The notes under the pieces are model-generated. The model was not told where the DNA came from and did no database searches. It was given only the letters and a program-made list of their open reading frames with translations. A program made the position numbers and the translations under genes. Shown in pieces: positions 35,793 to 47,618 of a DNA stretch of 64,000 bases. Numbering within the stretch: the first letter of the stretch is position 1; each line of letters opens with the position of its first letter. Source of the stretch: Jaapia argillacea MUCL 33604. Taxonomy: Eukaryota > Basidiomycota > Agaricomycetes > Jaapiales > Jaapiaceae. Where the stretch lies: assembly GCA_000697665.1 (NCBI GenBank), contig KL197724.1:322373-386372 (forward strand), given 5' to 3'.

Positions 35793-38324
35793 TCACCGGC
35801 TATGCCAGTAGATTTCTGGGACCCAACCATTTTCGCCCGTTTGTGCAACCAAGATGTGGAGATCGCCCATGTCAACTGATAGGGCGGTGATTTTACCAAC
35901 TACCAGTTCTTCGGAAACAGAATCGCGGAGAGCAAATGTCGATGTGAGCACCAAGGGCAACAGCCCACGTGGGCTTTCGGTAATCACGCCCCAGGTAGGC
36001 ACACATCCCACATATTCCGGTCTTCCGTGTAGATCAACATTGAAGACAATAGGCTCGTATCCTTTGCAACGCGTCAAATAGGTTGATAAGGGCATCCAAC
36101 GCATAGAGTCGATGGGCCCTACAAGGTGTTCGGTGTCATGGAGCTTATGTGGATCTGGCAGCCAGTAACACATATGTCCACCGTGTACCTGGAATATTTG
36201 AGCTGATCAGCTCGAAAACTGAAGGGTTGGAGATAGTACCTCATGTTTACGCGGCAGGTGGGACGTTTCTTGGTGGAGGCATTTGTAGATTCCACAACAG
36301 TACGCCGGTTGGGTGCCCTCAACGTCTCCTCCGAGAATGCTTTTGTGGGTGGGGGTTAGGGAGGATAGAACTTGCAGAAGTGTCGTCCATTTGCGGCCCT
36401 CGTACAATTTTTCGCCGGAGATGATGTCGATCATTTCGTAACGACAATCCCTGTCTAATTTTGCAACCTTCAGCAAGTCATCAACCGAACACTCCACCCT
36501 TCATCAATCTCAATCAGGATGTGTCCACAAGGGGGATAGGGGTTCCTCACCTTGATACAAGTTGTATCAACTTGCGACACAGGTTTCGTTGGGTCCTTGG
36601 TCGAATCTTGCGCAAAGGGAGGCTATTATCATAATGGTGTGGGGAGGTTTGAAAATTTGGGTTTGTGGTGGTGTTTGTATAAAACCCGAAGTAAAATTCT
36701 CGACAGAAGTCTCCCCAGAGTTGGAAGAAGGGGGTGGTATAAAGGACCAATGGAGAAAAGACGCGGGCCTCATAAGGTGTCATTATACCTGGTTGCCAAC
36801 AGTCATTCAAGACATCTCGGAGTTGACTTCGGACCGTGTCGCATATAGTCACGGCAATGTAATCAAGAGGCCAGTAGTCGATGGAAGAGAGGAGATCTTC
36901 TCGGAGCCATTCGATGGTCCCGTGAGGGCGGGGATCTGAACAGTGGTAGAAAAATCAGCCCGCCAGAAAACTCAGAGATGCAGCAGGAAACCCACCTTGA
37001 CGAGCCACGCAAACCTGTCGTAGAAGGGAAATGACGACAGATAACCAGGAATTGATCCCGTGCGCGTGGAGTGAGTAGATGCGAATCAGATTGTAAAGCA
37101 AACGTAGAAATATCCGGCGACAAAGGGGGTCTTCGGAGACAGCGTAGTATGCCCACTGGTCCAACAGGTTTTGCGGAAAGAGTAGTCCAATAGCGGGGTC
37201 GAAAAAGAGTGGTTCAAGTGGAAAGATGGCGGACGAGAGGCGAAACGCCACTAAGAGTTGAGTATCATGATTGCTATCGGTTGTGTCAGACGGCACACCT
37301 AGCGAGAAAGGACTGAAATGCTCACATGGACTGAGCGACAAGCTGTGAGAGAATTGCGAGTCGCGGCGCTTCGTTCCCAACCGCTGCTGGAATCCCATCG
37401 TATTTCTGGATGGTCGTCAAAGCCTCCGACTCTGACAAGCTGACCAACGCTCTCAACGAAGGCGAGAGCAGTATATCACGATCTGGATTTCTGGCGGGCA
37501 TTAACGATGCCCTAAGGATTATGTGCTTGACCGCGTCAGAAGTGTCAAGGCGTTCAAAAGTTTGTTGAAAGTGGGGAGAAACGGAAACTAGGGCGGAGAT
37601 ATAGTAAAGGGCCAGAAGTTGTGACTGAGGTTTCCGATGCCTAGTTATGGATGGGTTGGATGCGAAGAGAAAATCATGGGGAAACTGAGGAATACCTAAG
37701 AGCGCCGACGAGACGTCGGCAGAAACGATCAAATCTGCCAGATTCGATTCTGTCCTGAGCCCACTGACTCGGATTTGAGAGGTCTACTATGAGATCCTCG
37801 AAAGATGGAGTGGATCGAAAGACGTTCGGGATGCGAATTTTACCCAGCCATGGGGAGGTGGCCCGCGGATGAGAATGGTCCAGCATTTGAGCTACAACCG
37901 CAGAGGGGCCAAGTCCTATCATCTCTGCCACAGCGCTCAGCAGTCTTTCGACACTAAGACCTGCCCTCGCTAACCACTTGTCTAGAGTACAACCGGGGCC
38001 TACCAAATCCGAGGCTGTGTCATCGCTGTCACTCTGTACGTCGAAAGAGTGCGTGGCAATGAATCCACCCAATGGGTCGATGGCCAAAAACTCGACGAGA
38101 GTAGGACCAGAAACAATTCCGTGGCCTGCGGGTTTATGGCTGTGGATGAATCGGTCTAATCTCCTTCCGGCCTTGGAGATCAAACCGTCAACCGTTCGCC
38201 CTGGGCCTGGGGCATCGGAGACAGTGCTATCACTCTGGGCGGTAATGGAGTAAGTGGAATAGAGCTCGTCTAAGTCGTCGGAGTCTGCGAATTGGAAGTA
38301 GATCGGGATCGGGGAAGACTTCAT
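35793..38324 (-). CDS. 753-aa protein, N-terminus shared with the WW-like array proteins
   Basis: Six exons (37696..38324, 37326..37640, 36996..37273, 36551..36935, 36240..36498, 35793..36188) sum to 2262 nt, 753 residues. The exon 36551..36935 may contain a further frame-neutral intron starting at GTATAA (36788). The first exon has two copies of a motif: STVSDAPGPGRTVDGLISK, then DTASDLVGPGCTLDKWLAR. A matching motif occurs once near the start of the two array proteins at 53.8 and 63.3 kb (STVSNQSGVGRTLGELILA, STISNFPGVGRTLDRMLSR). The following exon (ALYYISALVSVSPHFQQTF) corresponds in place and pattern to the array proteins' ALRYISLLLCFRPDFKSIF. The C-terminal half is different (GTIEWLREDLLSS, WVPEIYWHSR) and has no WW-like units. 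Function is unknown. I read it as a third, diverged family member. Confidence 0.72.
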
Positions 38325-38827
38325 TCGGAGGAAGAGGATGAACGCAGAAAGAAGCAAAGAGCCAAAGAGTCAGAGCAAGAGGACGCCCTGCCTTTTATAA
38401 GGCTGTATCAGTCGAGACATCGATCGAAGGAGAACAAAAGCGGTGACAAATGCTGGAAAAGCTTTTGTAAAAACCGCAATTGTGTATTTTTATAAGTGGG
38501 GCGGAAAACCGGGTGCGGGACGAGCGTCGAAGACCATGAAGTTATAATCAACCGTTCAAGCATCAGGAATACTAGGTGTTACGGTAAGTAGCTGTAATGT
38601 ATCCGTCTCACCTACTAGTAGGGGCTGTGCGGGTTCCAAACCAAAGTGGGCATTTTCAAAACAGGACCAAACCAAGTAAACGCGCCACGCCACCGAATAT
38701 CGACGTGGACGCGAACTCTCAACGCTGTAGAACCAAAAGTCTGTTCTCAGCGACGCCTCAGCTTTTAGCTCAGCTTCTGTCAACCCACTCAATCTGCAAA
38801 CCCTTTGATGACCACAAGTGCACCGAG
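38325..38827. promoter_or_regulatory. divergent promoter region
   Basis: 503 bases between the outward-facing starts of the minus-strand family member (38324) and SPC3 (38828). TTTTATAAGG (about 38393) and TTTTTATAAG (about 38487) are TATA-like on the plus strand. The ORFs within have no support. Confidence 0.5.
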
Positions 38828-39927
38828 ATGCACAGTATCTACGCTCGAATCAACAACTTTTCTGCATTCTTGTCCTCCTGCATTCTGACTTTGCTCGGAG
38901 CAATTGCACTGTCCTCGTTCCTCTTCACCGCTAATCCGCAAGGAGACCTATCCGTCTTATCCGTCAAAGTGTCAGTGTCTCCCCGTCTCTGGTCTCTGCC
39001 GCTCTGCATCGTCGCAACGCTTTTACCTCGGCCACTATAATCCATCCATGCACGCATGGTTATCTTTCGCCACTTGCCGACGCTACTGCTATTTGGACCA
39101 GCGCTGATCAATGTCTATTTGGGTCTTATCCCATTCCAGATATCCGGGCAATTCAAGACGACAGCCTGGCCTATCTCAAGAATACACGTTTGTTAATTTC
39201 AACATTAGCGCAGGCAAGTCCTTCCTTCTTTCCATTGTCTGCTTCTCTGATATCCCCAATCTTTCTCTCCGTGTTGACCGCACGTTTTCTGATCCATCAA
39301 CTCACTGCGAATCCCCCTCTCATAGATCTCACCCCACTCTTTCATTGGAACACCAAACAGCTGTTCCTATATCTTCAAGCGGAATACACGGATGCTAAAG
39401 GGGTAAGTGTGTCCCCCCGAAGTTTTTGACTCTTGTGGACAACGTCCCTGCGCCTCCATGCCCACACGTCCACCTTACCTCCTCCAGAAATCACCTTTCC
39501 GGAGCAGGTAAGGTATGGTTGATGGATGATATTCTTCCCTTTCCCACACATTCAGTTGTGTGAAGGAAGTTCCCGTGATCATCTTTTGTTCTAATGGGAT
39601 TCGCATTTTTGGCGTTTAGGTGCGGAACGATGTCGTCATTTGGGACCGTATTGTGAGACGAAAGGAAGAAGCCGTAATCAACGTCGTTGGGAGGAACAAG
39701 TACGTTTTTAGAGATATTTCGCATTCCTTCAAGTACGCCTTGTCTTCATCTCATCTCAATTCGGGATGCGACTTACCGTTCTCGATTTGTGTAGGAACGT
39801 ACCCCCGGCGAATTACTCCCTTCAATATAACCTCATGCCTCACGTCGGCGTCCTCACATATGGTGAAGCGGGTCGGACGACGGAACCAGTACCTTTCCCA
39901 CCGGCTCAGGATTTCGTATCAAGATAA
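38828..39927 (+). CDS. SPC3: signal peptidase complex subunit 3
   Basis: Five exons (38828..38970, 39140..39213, 39326..39402, 39620..39732, 39795..39927) total 540 nt, 179 residues, the family's usual length. The N-terminus is the type II membrane anchor MHSIYARINNFSAFLSS followed by TLLGAIALSSFLF. The lumenal domain shows the conserved text FVNFNISADLTPLFHWNTKQ, FLYLQAEYTDAKG, RNDVVIWDRIV, KYVFRDISHSFK, PPANYSLQYNLMPHVGVL and EPVPFPPAQ. Spc3 is the essential non-catalytic subunit of ER signal peptidase. Intron 2 (39214..39325) starts with GCAAGT rather than GT and ends with CATAG. No alternative GT site keeps both the frame and the conserved NISADLTPLFHW junction. Confidence 0.95.
39214..39325 (+). 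other. GC-AG intron in SPC3
   Basis: Exon 2 ends AGCGCAG and the intron begins GCAAGT. It ends CTCATAG before ATCTCACC. The spliced product reads NISADLTPLFHW, exactly the conserved SPC3 sequence. GC-AG introns are a known minor class in fungi. Confidence 0.85.
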
Positions 39928-41353
39928 CCATGAGGCGCTCGGCCATTAGTACTGTTGCATGTACCTTTCATTGGCCTGTCAGAATGTAGGTTTTTGAGTT
40001 GGTTAGGACGGCCCCCTGAGAATCCGAATTGCCCTTGCTACCCGTATCAGATGGGTTATTTTGAACGAGCTTCCTTGTGTATGGCCGGCCCGCCAATCCA
40101 GTGAACCCACTGTATCTACCCTTCTCGAGCAGTCGACGACGATAAACGTGTGTTTCATTATCAACCGCTAGACTTTCTTCCCGACAAATTCCCAACTCCA
40201 GAACGTCGTCAGAGACGTTCCCTTTCGGTTGTACATTTTGTCATGGCTCCCCAGAAGGCTGGTAAGTAGGGTTGCCGTATTCTGATATCTGCCTGCAAAC
40301 TCTATCGGACACAATAGCTGAGGCGCTTGGAGACCAAAGAGGAGATCGGTCAGGGAAGATGGCAGGGGTACGAGCTTCTAGACTTGGGCTGTATCCACGT
40401 TTCTGCCCCAGTTTGACAAGTCACTCCCATCAAAGCCTATTCAGTCGCAACCACGGGTGCAGTCAGGGAAACGTGACGAAGCATTGGCTGGTGCTCTGTG
40501 AGGGTAAGATACGTATAGCTCAGACGAAAAGGGCACGTCGATGCCAGTGTTTCGGGTGATACGAGCTGGGGTGTACGAAGGACGCAGTGACCTAGCCGGG
40601 TGGCCTTGTGGAGTCCGCAAGGGTTTTGCGACTACTCTAGTTTGTGCGTAAGCAATTATTCATTTGAAAAGACTATACAAGCCTTTTGTTTTATTCCGAG
40701 TTGAAGCGAACTATCCAGTGAAGATAATCTAGGAGATTTGAATATTTTTTTGAGGGAACAGATCGTGCCCGTCCTCTCGGGCGACATCTGGATGCGTGTA
40801 TTTGCGTCTGGCACTTCTGATCCATTTTAGAGTACAGCCGACACAGATGAGTTAGCCTTGAAAAGGTAATGGTCCAGCGATGGACGTCGTTTCTCTCGAT
40901 TGAGAAGAGGGCGGAGATCTTGGATCTGTCGGCTAGGGGTAAACGAAGGTCAAGATCCTGCAGAATGGCTCCGCGATCTCGACGGTGCGCTGGAACCGGT
41001 ACGTTGAGGGCGAAAAGAGAGGTGTTGAGGATGCTATGGACGAGTATTCGAGGATATTGTGAGCTGGAGGGAGAGGATACACAGCAGGATATTGTAGGAT
41101 TAGTTATATTGGAAGCGATAAGGGGAGTTGTGGGTCCGAGTTTACTTTAGCGTGCTTCTGTCATCTGACCGGCAGTGAAGGCCCGGGATTGCAAGGTTCC
41201 TCATCGACCAGCTTAGTGGCACCCTACATTTCGCTTTTTTATTGAAGAAAAAGCTTATTAGCCCCTCTGCACCTGCACTAGTCACCACGGGTCCTTATAG
41301 TCTGACGCCAGCGATCCTATCGATCGTGCCCACATTTGCTTCCGTCTCCAACG
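39928..41353. other. 1.4 kb without a confident gene
   Basis: It contains a possible orphan first exon at 40244-40262 (separate entry) and a 93-codon plus-strand ORF (40869-41150) with no recognised domain. The right end is the promoter of the Zn2Cys6 gene. No RNA gene or repeat is recognised. Confidence 0.4.
40244..40262 (+). other. possible orphan first exon (MAPQKA, then GTAAGT)
   Basis: ATGGCTCCCCAGAAGGCTG is followed directly by a GTAAGT donor and preceded by a pyrimidine-rich stretch. This layout is typical of short first exons of fungal ribosomal-protein and histone genes. I found no matching downstream exon, so it is either a truncated gene remnant or chance. Confidence 0.25.
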
Positions 41354-43412
41354 ATGGCTTCAGATTTGCTTCCGCACCAGTACAACGACCCGTATCACGA
41401 CTCCCGACAGTACCATTACTCTCAGCCCTATGCGCAGAACGCGTATCCCGATGAATATCAAGGTTATTATCAGGCTCCGGCTGGTGAAGTGGCGGTCAGT
41501 AGCGTGATCTACGACGGCGCCCACTCTGCGCCACATTACTTGCAGGAGGCGCAAGAATACACCCAAGTGAGTATTCATTTACTTCTGCTCGGAACGTGGC
41601 TAAGTATATAAATCCATCGTTCTGAAGTTTGTGTACGACAACGGTAGCCAGGCTCAAGGCTACGTTGTTGTTGATAACTTCGACGATGGTGTCGGATGCG
41701 CTCATCATCCCGCCGGTCAGCATCCCCAGTACCCGGAACCACCCCAGCAAGTGGTGGATCACCAGGGATGGACTGCCGAAGCACCGATGGATCAATTCAT
41801 AGGCTATGGTCAATGTGAAGAAGTCGAAGAGCCAATGTATTCCGCACCTCCGGAGCACCATCACTTCATTCAACCCCCTCCTCCCTCGCAATCCGAATAT
41901 CAGAACTACTCTGTTTCCCCCTCCGAAACCCTCCACGATTTCCCCGCTTCAGAACTCCCGGTAGTCGACAGGTTCGATGCCCGAGGCTATGTCTATCCTT
42001 CCGATCAGTGTACGATGTCTTCGCCTGTACCTACTTCCACTACCGTTGCCTCTGAGCCAGTTGAGCACCATCACTGGGCGAAACAGAGAAGCAGCGGGCA
42101 TGACCCGCGGATATTCGAGAGGTACCAACCTCCCGAGCCCAGTATGGTCAGTGCCCGCAATCCACCTCCGTTTCGCGCGACAACTGATGTTTCTCTTCTT
42201 GGCTTTGTAGCAGGAAATGGCCGAGCACCTTGGTATCGAACGTGTACATCACTACGCGCCAGCTGCGCCGTCCCCGTTCACGACGACTCCCCTCACCGGT
42301 ATATCTCCGCAGAAGACGATGCGGTACCGCGTCGAGGAGTCGCAAAGCCCGCTGATGACGCCCCCAATGATCGTGCCGTCGCAACAACCGATGCTGGAGC
42401 ACCTGGAGCGAATGCGGAGGAGGATGAACGCTCGTCGACGACGATCAGCGTCGCCGAGGATCCCGAAGAAGTCATCCCCGCCTATGGATCACCTCCCGAC
42501 TCCCTTCTCACCCGTCATCCATATTCCGAACCCTCCCATTGTGCCGTCTCAGGCCGGAACCTCAACGATCGATTTCGCAACGACGCAATTCGCGCAAGCT
42601 CGCGAGGAACAGCAACACAATCACTCGCTGGACCTCCAGCTCAAAGGACGAAGCAACTCGTACCCGTACATTCACGATCACATGGAACCGACACCCGCTC
42701 CGTCAGAGCCATGGGCGTGCGCCGCCCCCTCCAGTTCTCGTCGCCATCCTCTCGTCTTCGCGAAGGACGGATCTCACCCCCTGATCAAGTCAGAGCCCGG
42801 CGAGATTCAGATGTCATCTCTTGGTAGCCCCTCGTCTTCGCCGCCATCGCATGATCACAAGATCGAGAACTATCAGGACTCACCGCCGTCGCCTGGATCA
42901 ATCTTGAAGGTTAGCGCCTCGAGGAAGGTATGCGAGAAGAAGCCGGTGCTAGCGTGCTTGTTTTGCCGTGGTCGCAAGATCGCCTGTGGTCCGCCGTTAC
43001 CCGGTAGCAAGGACAAGACGTGCAAGTGAGTAGGACCTTCCAGCTTCGTATTTTCTCTGCTTCGAGGACAAGCCGTCCTTGGTCCTTTTATACTTCTTTT
43101 AATCATCCTTGCTGTACTCGCCGTCCTCGTGTAGGGCACAGGGCGTTTTCAAGCTCGGTTTAATTTCTTCATCTTTTTTTTTGTCTTTCCATCTCCGTTT
43201 TCTCTGCGCACGTCTCGTGCGTCTCGTCAATATCAATTTGCTGACATTTTTGATTGATCCATAGTCAATGTGCCCGTCGCAATCTCAAGTGCGAGTACCC
43301 TACCGAATCACGTCGTGGACAACGAAAGCGGGGACCGAAGACTGCACCTTGTGGTGATCACTCCCACGAGGCCGACGGCCCTCCGAAGGCCAAGGCTGCG
43401 CGCAAGAATTGA
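41354..43412 (+). CDS. protein with C-terminal Zn2Cys6 cluster, putative transcription factor
   Basis: Four exons (41354..41566, 41628..42146, 42211..43025, 43265..43412) total 1695 nt, 564 residues. The first 400 residues are low-complexity and rich in Pro, Gln, His, Tyr and Ser (for example SQPYAQNAYPDEY, HHHFIQPPPPSQSEYQ), as in disordered activation regions. The zinc cluster lies close to the C-terminus: ACLFCRGRKIACGPP, then DKTCNQCARRNLKCEYP, giving C-x2-C-x6-C-x(n)-C-x2-C-x6-C. A basic tail, RRGQRKRGPKT, follows and is probably the nuclear localisation signal. A C-terminal position is less usual in ascomycete Gal4-type factors but is known in basidiomycetes. Intron 3 (239 nt) splits the cluster between the fourth and fifth cysteines. 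Target genes are unknown. Confidence 0.9.
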
Positions 43413-44256
43413 TATCTTTTCGTTTCACCTCGCCGTTGTCCTCGCCTTGGTCGTGCGTTGGTCCCTCCCTGTTATTCGCTTTTCCCTTTGTCTTTTCTTC
43501 CTTTGGTATCATACATCCTATCGGCTCCATGTTCACGCTTTCGTCCGCTTTCAATCCTGGTTGCTTCCTATTCCGTTGTTTCGCTTTCTCGTGCTCACCG
43601 GCTATCCCTCACCAAATATATTATCATCTATTCGGGATTGTCTGTCGCCGTGTCATCACCACTCGCGTACCTGGGCTCCGTCTTGTATACTGTTACTTTT
43701 ATCTCTTGCGTCACCTCCCCCATGTCCCTCGTTTTTCGCGCGTGTTAGTTAGCTACCATCTCTTGTATGGGCGGCTGTGCCCGTCTAGCATCTTATCATG
43801 TCATGTCACGAAGTAGTATGCAATGCATGTTCTGGATGATGCTTCTGTGCTTTGTGGACCCTGGTTGAGATTTTTAGTGTATGTTACAAATGAATTCCAT
43901 TGGTCGGAGGGTGAGACAATACGATTTTAGTGGGATACAGATACGATGTGTAGGACAGAAAGCAGGTGCGGAAAGCAAGGACGTAAGAGAGTAATAGATT
44001 AGGAAAAACCGAGAAAGGGAGATTCAAGAGGACGAGCATGAAACTGTAGATGTGAATGATAGTGGGCAAGAACTTGAGAAAACGAGTGACCGCGTCCTGT
44101 AGACCGGCGGGACGGATAACCGAAACAATGATCAAGCCAAGTTGAAATAAACGGAAGATGTTGTGGGATGATGGGAATTAAAAATGATTGAAACCAGACG
44201 AGACAAGACAAGAAACCGAGAGTAAAGAGTCCCATAATTCTATGAAAAAACGCGAC
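43413..44256. other. convergent 3' region
   Basis: 844 bases between the Zn2Cys6 gene stop and the 3' end of the minus-strand kinase. It is pyrimidine-rich on the plus strand from 43430 to 43800, consistent with long 3' UTRs. The ORFs there are low-complexity shadows. Confidence 0.45.
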
Positions 44257-47200
44257 TCAAGCCCTCCTGGCCTTTTGCGGGGTTCTCGTACTCCTCCTAG
44301 TAGGCTTCTCCTCAACCTCATGGTCCGGAGTCGGATGGGCAGCGGAAGACCTCGTCATTCTCCCTTTCGGCTGAGCAGGGGTCGAGACCTTGCCACCCTT
44401 CCCCTTACTCTTTCCAATTTTCGAACTCGGCGCCTTCCCATTCTTCTTCCCATTGATAATGGCGTCCGACAGTGGACTATCCCCCACCATGGCAACATCC
44501 TCTTCCTCCGACAACGGCGTCAACGAGGCCTTACGCTTGACCCCAGCAGCTTTCTCCGGTGTCTTCATAGCGGCGTCGGCAGCAGTGATCATCTCTTGAG
44601 AAGGCTGGGGTAATTTGACATCCACGTTCTCGGCCGCTTCAGCTAATACGTGGCTCCTCCTTTGCAACTTCGAGCCTTCCCTCCTTAACCCGTTCCCACT
44701 TGGAGGGGTGGGGAAATGACCAGGGAGGTCGGAGAGGTCTTGTGACGAAGAGGAGGCTTGGTTGAGGTTGAGATGGCTCATACCCTGGATTGGGCTCGGG
44801 CCGTCGCCGTTCATGATCATCGAGGCGTCTCCATCCGCGGCACCACCTGAGGGCGCTCCGTTCGAGCTCGACGGCCCTGCTTGGGGTTGTTGCGGATTCG
44901 AAGAGGTAGGAGTCGTAGTATTCGAGGAGGAAGAGGGGTGGACTTGTTGTGCAGCATCAAATCGGGGGTAGACAGGTGGGACAATCCCCCGAGCGTCGGT
45001 GTATTGTTTGAGCCAAGGGTGGTGACGGGCCGCGTCGAGGGACATGCGATGATCAGGGCGGGTGTCGAGGAGCCTCTGGATGAAGTCCACGGCTAAAAGA
45101 AACGCCAATAAGTAGATGAGTAGGTAGTGTCGAGAGTGTCTTACCTTGAGGACTGACGCCGGCGTTATTCAATGTCGGCCAATCTACTCTCCTCGTAATG
45201 ATCCTCGTTCGAAGATCAGCCGAATCATCTTCAATGAACGGGCTCGTGTTCGTGATCCTGCACCAAAAAAACATCATCAGTAACTCGCTCACATCGTACA
45301 TGAAAACGTGCGCACATGGAGAAAACGATAGTGCCAACGCTCCAACTATCCACGATAGTATCATAGCCCGAGTTGTTCTCCTGTAACACCACTTCAGGTG
45401 CCAGATACGAAGGAGTACCACACATAGTCTAGGAAGGACAAAGTCAGTCCTCGGTCGGACGTGGTAGGATGCGCAATGGAAGAAAGGAAAAGTTGACATA
45501 CCCTCAACATCGTCAAACTATCCACCGCCTTCGCCAACCCAAAGTCGGCAACTTTGACAATGGGAGGCTCATCAGTCGTCAAAAGGACATTCTCAGGTTT
45601 GAGATCTCGGTGAGCAATTCCGCGTGCGTGGATGTACTGTACATAAAACGAATAGTTAAATTCAGCGTAAGAAAGTCGGCGACAGCAGCGAGGGATAGGA
45701 AAACAAAAGATATATAGAACGTACGGCTAGAGCGTCACATATTTGATATGTGATATGTTGCGCGTCCGCTTCTCCTATCCAGACGGGAATTAGTTAGCAC
45801 GGCGACGTAGAGCATATATATGAGTGAGGGGGGCGAGAGAGGGGAGGGAGGGTTAGATGAAACGAAACTGAGCGGGACGGAGTTCAGAGGGGAAGCGGAG
45901 TATGATCGACGGGAAGGGGAGAGAGGAGGTAAATAGCTAGGACGCAAGCACTCACCTACACCTCCACGCTTGAGGATGAAATCCAACAAATCTCCTCCTT
46001 CTATCAACTCGAGCACCAGATCTAAAAGAAATAACAAAGAAGAGTCAGTATACATACACTCGCCAGCTATAGAGCCAAAGAAATCACTCACGGATATTCT
46101 TATCGTCCTTATCAAAAAAGGCCTCCTTCAACCCGCATATATTGTCATGTTTCAAACCCTCCAAAATCATGATCTCGCGAGTGAAGGCGGAGGATTTGGA
46201 GCGTTCCTGGCCTTGGGAGTCTGTTGGGTTCCGCATCTATTGGGAGAGGGTGTTAGTGGGTGGTGAGAGTGATCGGAGAGGGGAGGAAATACGGAAAGGG
46301 TCACATGGGGAGAAAAGGGAGAACAACAGGAAGTCGATACATACCTTCCTCAAGTCAATAATCTTAACAGCATACCAAGTCCCCGTTCCTCGATGGATGG
46401 CTTTCATGACACTCGCAAACGATCCCTTGCCAAGTTCCGTACCTATCGTGGTGTGTTCCAATTAGCCGATCATAGATAGCGGTCGGATGAGGGAGAAGCG
46501 AAGGGAAGGTAGGGCAGAGAGCGGGGGACGTACCGAGCTCATAATGTTTGTGGAACCCTTCCAGAGGGGGTCCTGGGGCTGTCAAACGGAAAATGAAGCC
46601 TGGCGGAGGGGGAAAGTGATTAGTCGGTGATCAAAAGTGACGGGGCGGAGACGGAAATGTTTCCAACGGGAGTGGTGGATGAGCGTGAAGGAAGTGAATA
46701 TATGCGTGAAGAAATGGAGTATATGCGTAATGAAATGGGGGACATGCGTGGAGAAAAGCGACATATGGGAGAAAGATAACAGGAAGCAATACGCACGGTA
46801 ATCTTCGTCGTGATTGAGTTGAGGTTGGGGAGTGCCGAACGCCAACTCGTTCCCATCTCGGAGGAGAGCTGCTTGGCCCTTGCCTATTCTGTTACCGGAG
46901 ATCTAAGAATACGAAGCGGAGTTAGTACTAGTGGACTGCAAGAGGGAAGCCGGGTGAGGCTGAGAATCGGAGTTTGGCCGATAATGGAGAGGCGAAGAGA
47001 GATATATACGCACGAAGGTGCCGTTACTCGAATGATCATGGACAGTGACGACCGAGTTTTTGGTTTCCTTTCCGTCCCAGTGGATCGTGCAGTGGTTGTT
47101 GCCTGAGGGCGAATGTTAGTTCATGATAAATGCAAACAGAATCCGGAAATGAGAAAGGATCGATGGGATTGAAAGTCGACATATATCCGAACAAGCAGAA

Positions 47201-47618
47201 CGGGGTCATAGACAGCTCAAAGGCGCCTAGGACGCGATCAATACGTCTGAACGCGTCGATCGTTCACAGCAGGCCTTCATTTCGGCTCAGGGCTCCGGAT
47301 CTCCATTCCATCCCATTCCTCCTCCCACTACTATATCACGCCACTCGCACCCAAGAAATGACCCAGATACTCACTAACTTTCAACCCAGGAAAGATCACA
47401 TCGCTCCCTACACTCCGGCCCACCCGATACGTCGGCTGAATCTTCCACAAATCCACCCTCCTAATATTCGGTGAGCAGGGTTGTAGATACCCCCAAAGGT
47501 GAGAGTCGGGAGTTGTTCCTGGGATGGGCGGTTGGGAGTCCTGTTGGGTCGACTGGGTCGCTTGACCGTCAGTGTCATCTTGGACAGCTGGAGCAGGCGG
47601 GGGTGGGGGTTGCATCAT
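44257..47618 (-). CDS. FHA-domain checkpoint kinase, Chk2/Rad53/Cds1 type
   Basis: About ten exons from ATG 47618 to TGA 44257-44259, roughly 690 residues. An N-terminal SQ/TQ-containing stretch ([11 protein letters not shown]) precedes an FHA domain (about 63-140: [34 protein letters not shown]). The kinase domain follows with [17 protein letters not shown] (glycine loop), [11 protein letters not shown] (ATP lysine), [11 protein letters not shown] (catalytic loop), [22 protein letters not shown] and a final [13 protein letters not shown]. The C-terminal 250 residues are low-complexity with basic clusters ([22 protein letters not shown]). FHA plus kinase in this order is the Chk2 architecture: phospho-threonine binding and DNA-damage/replication checkpoint signalling. 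The 5' third of this gene is duplicated as a fragment at 56.5-57.4 kb. Internal exon borders are approximate. Confidence 0.9.
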
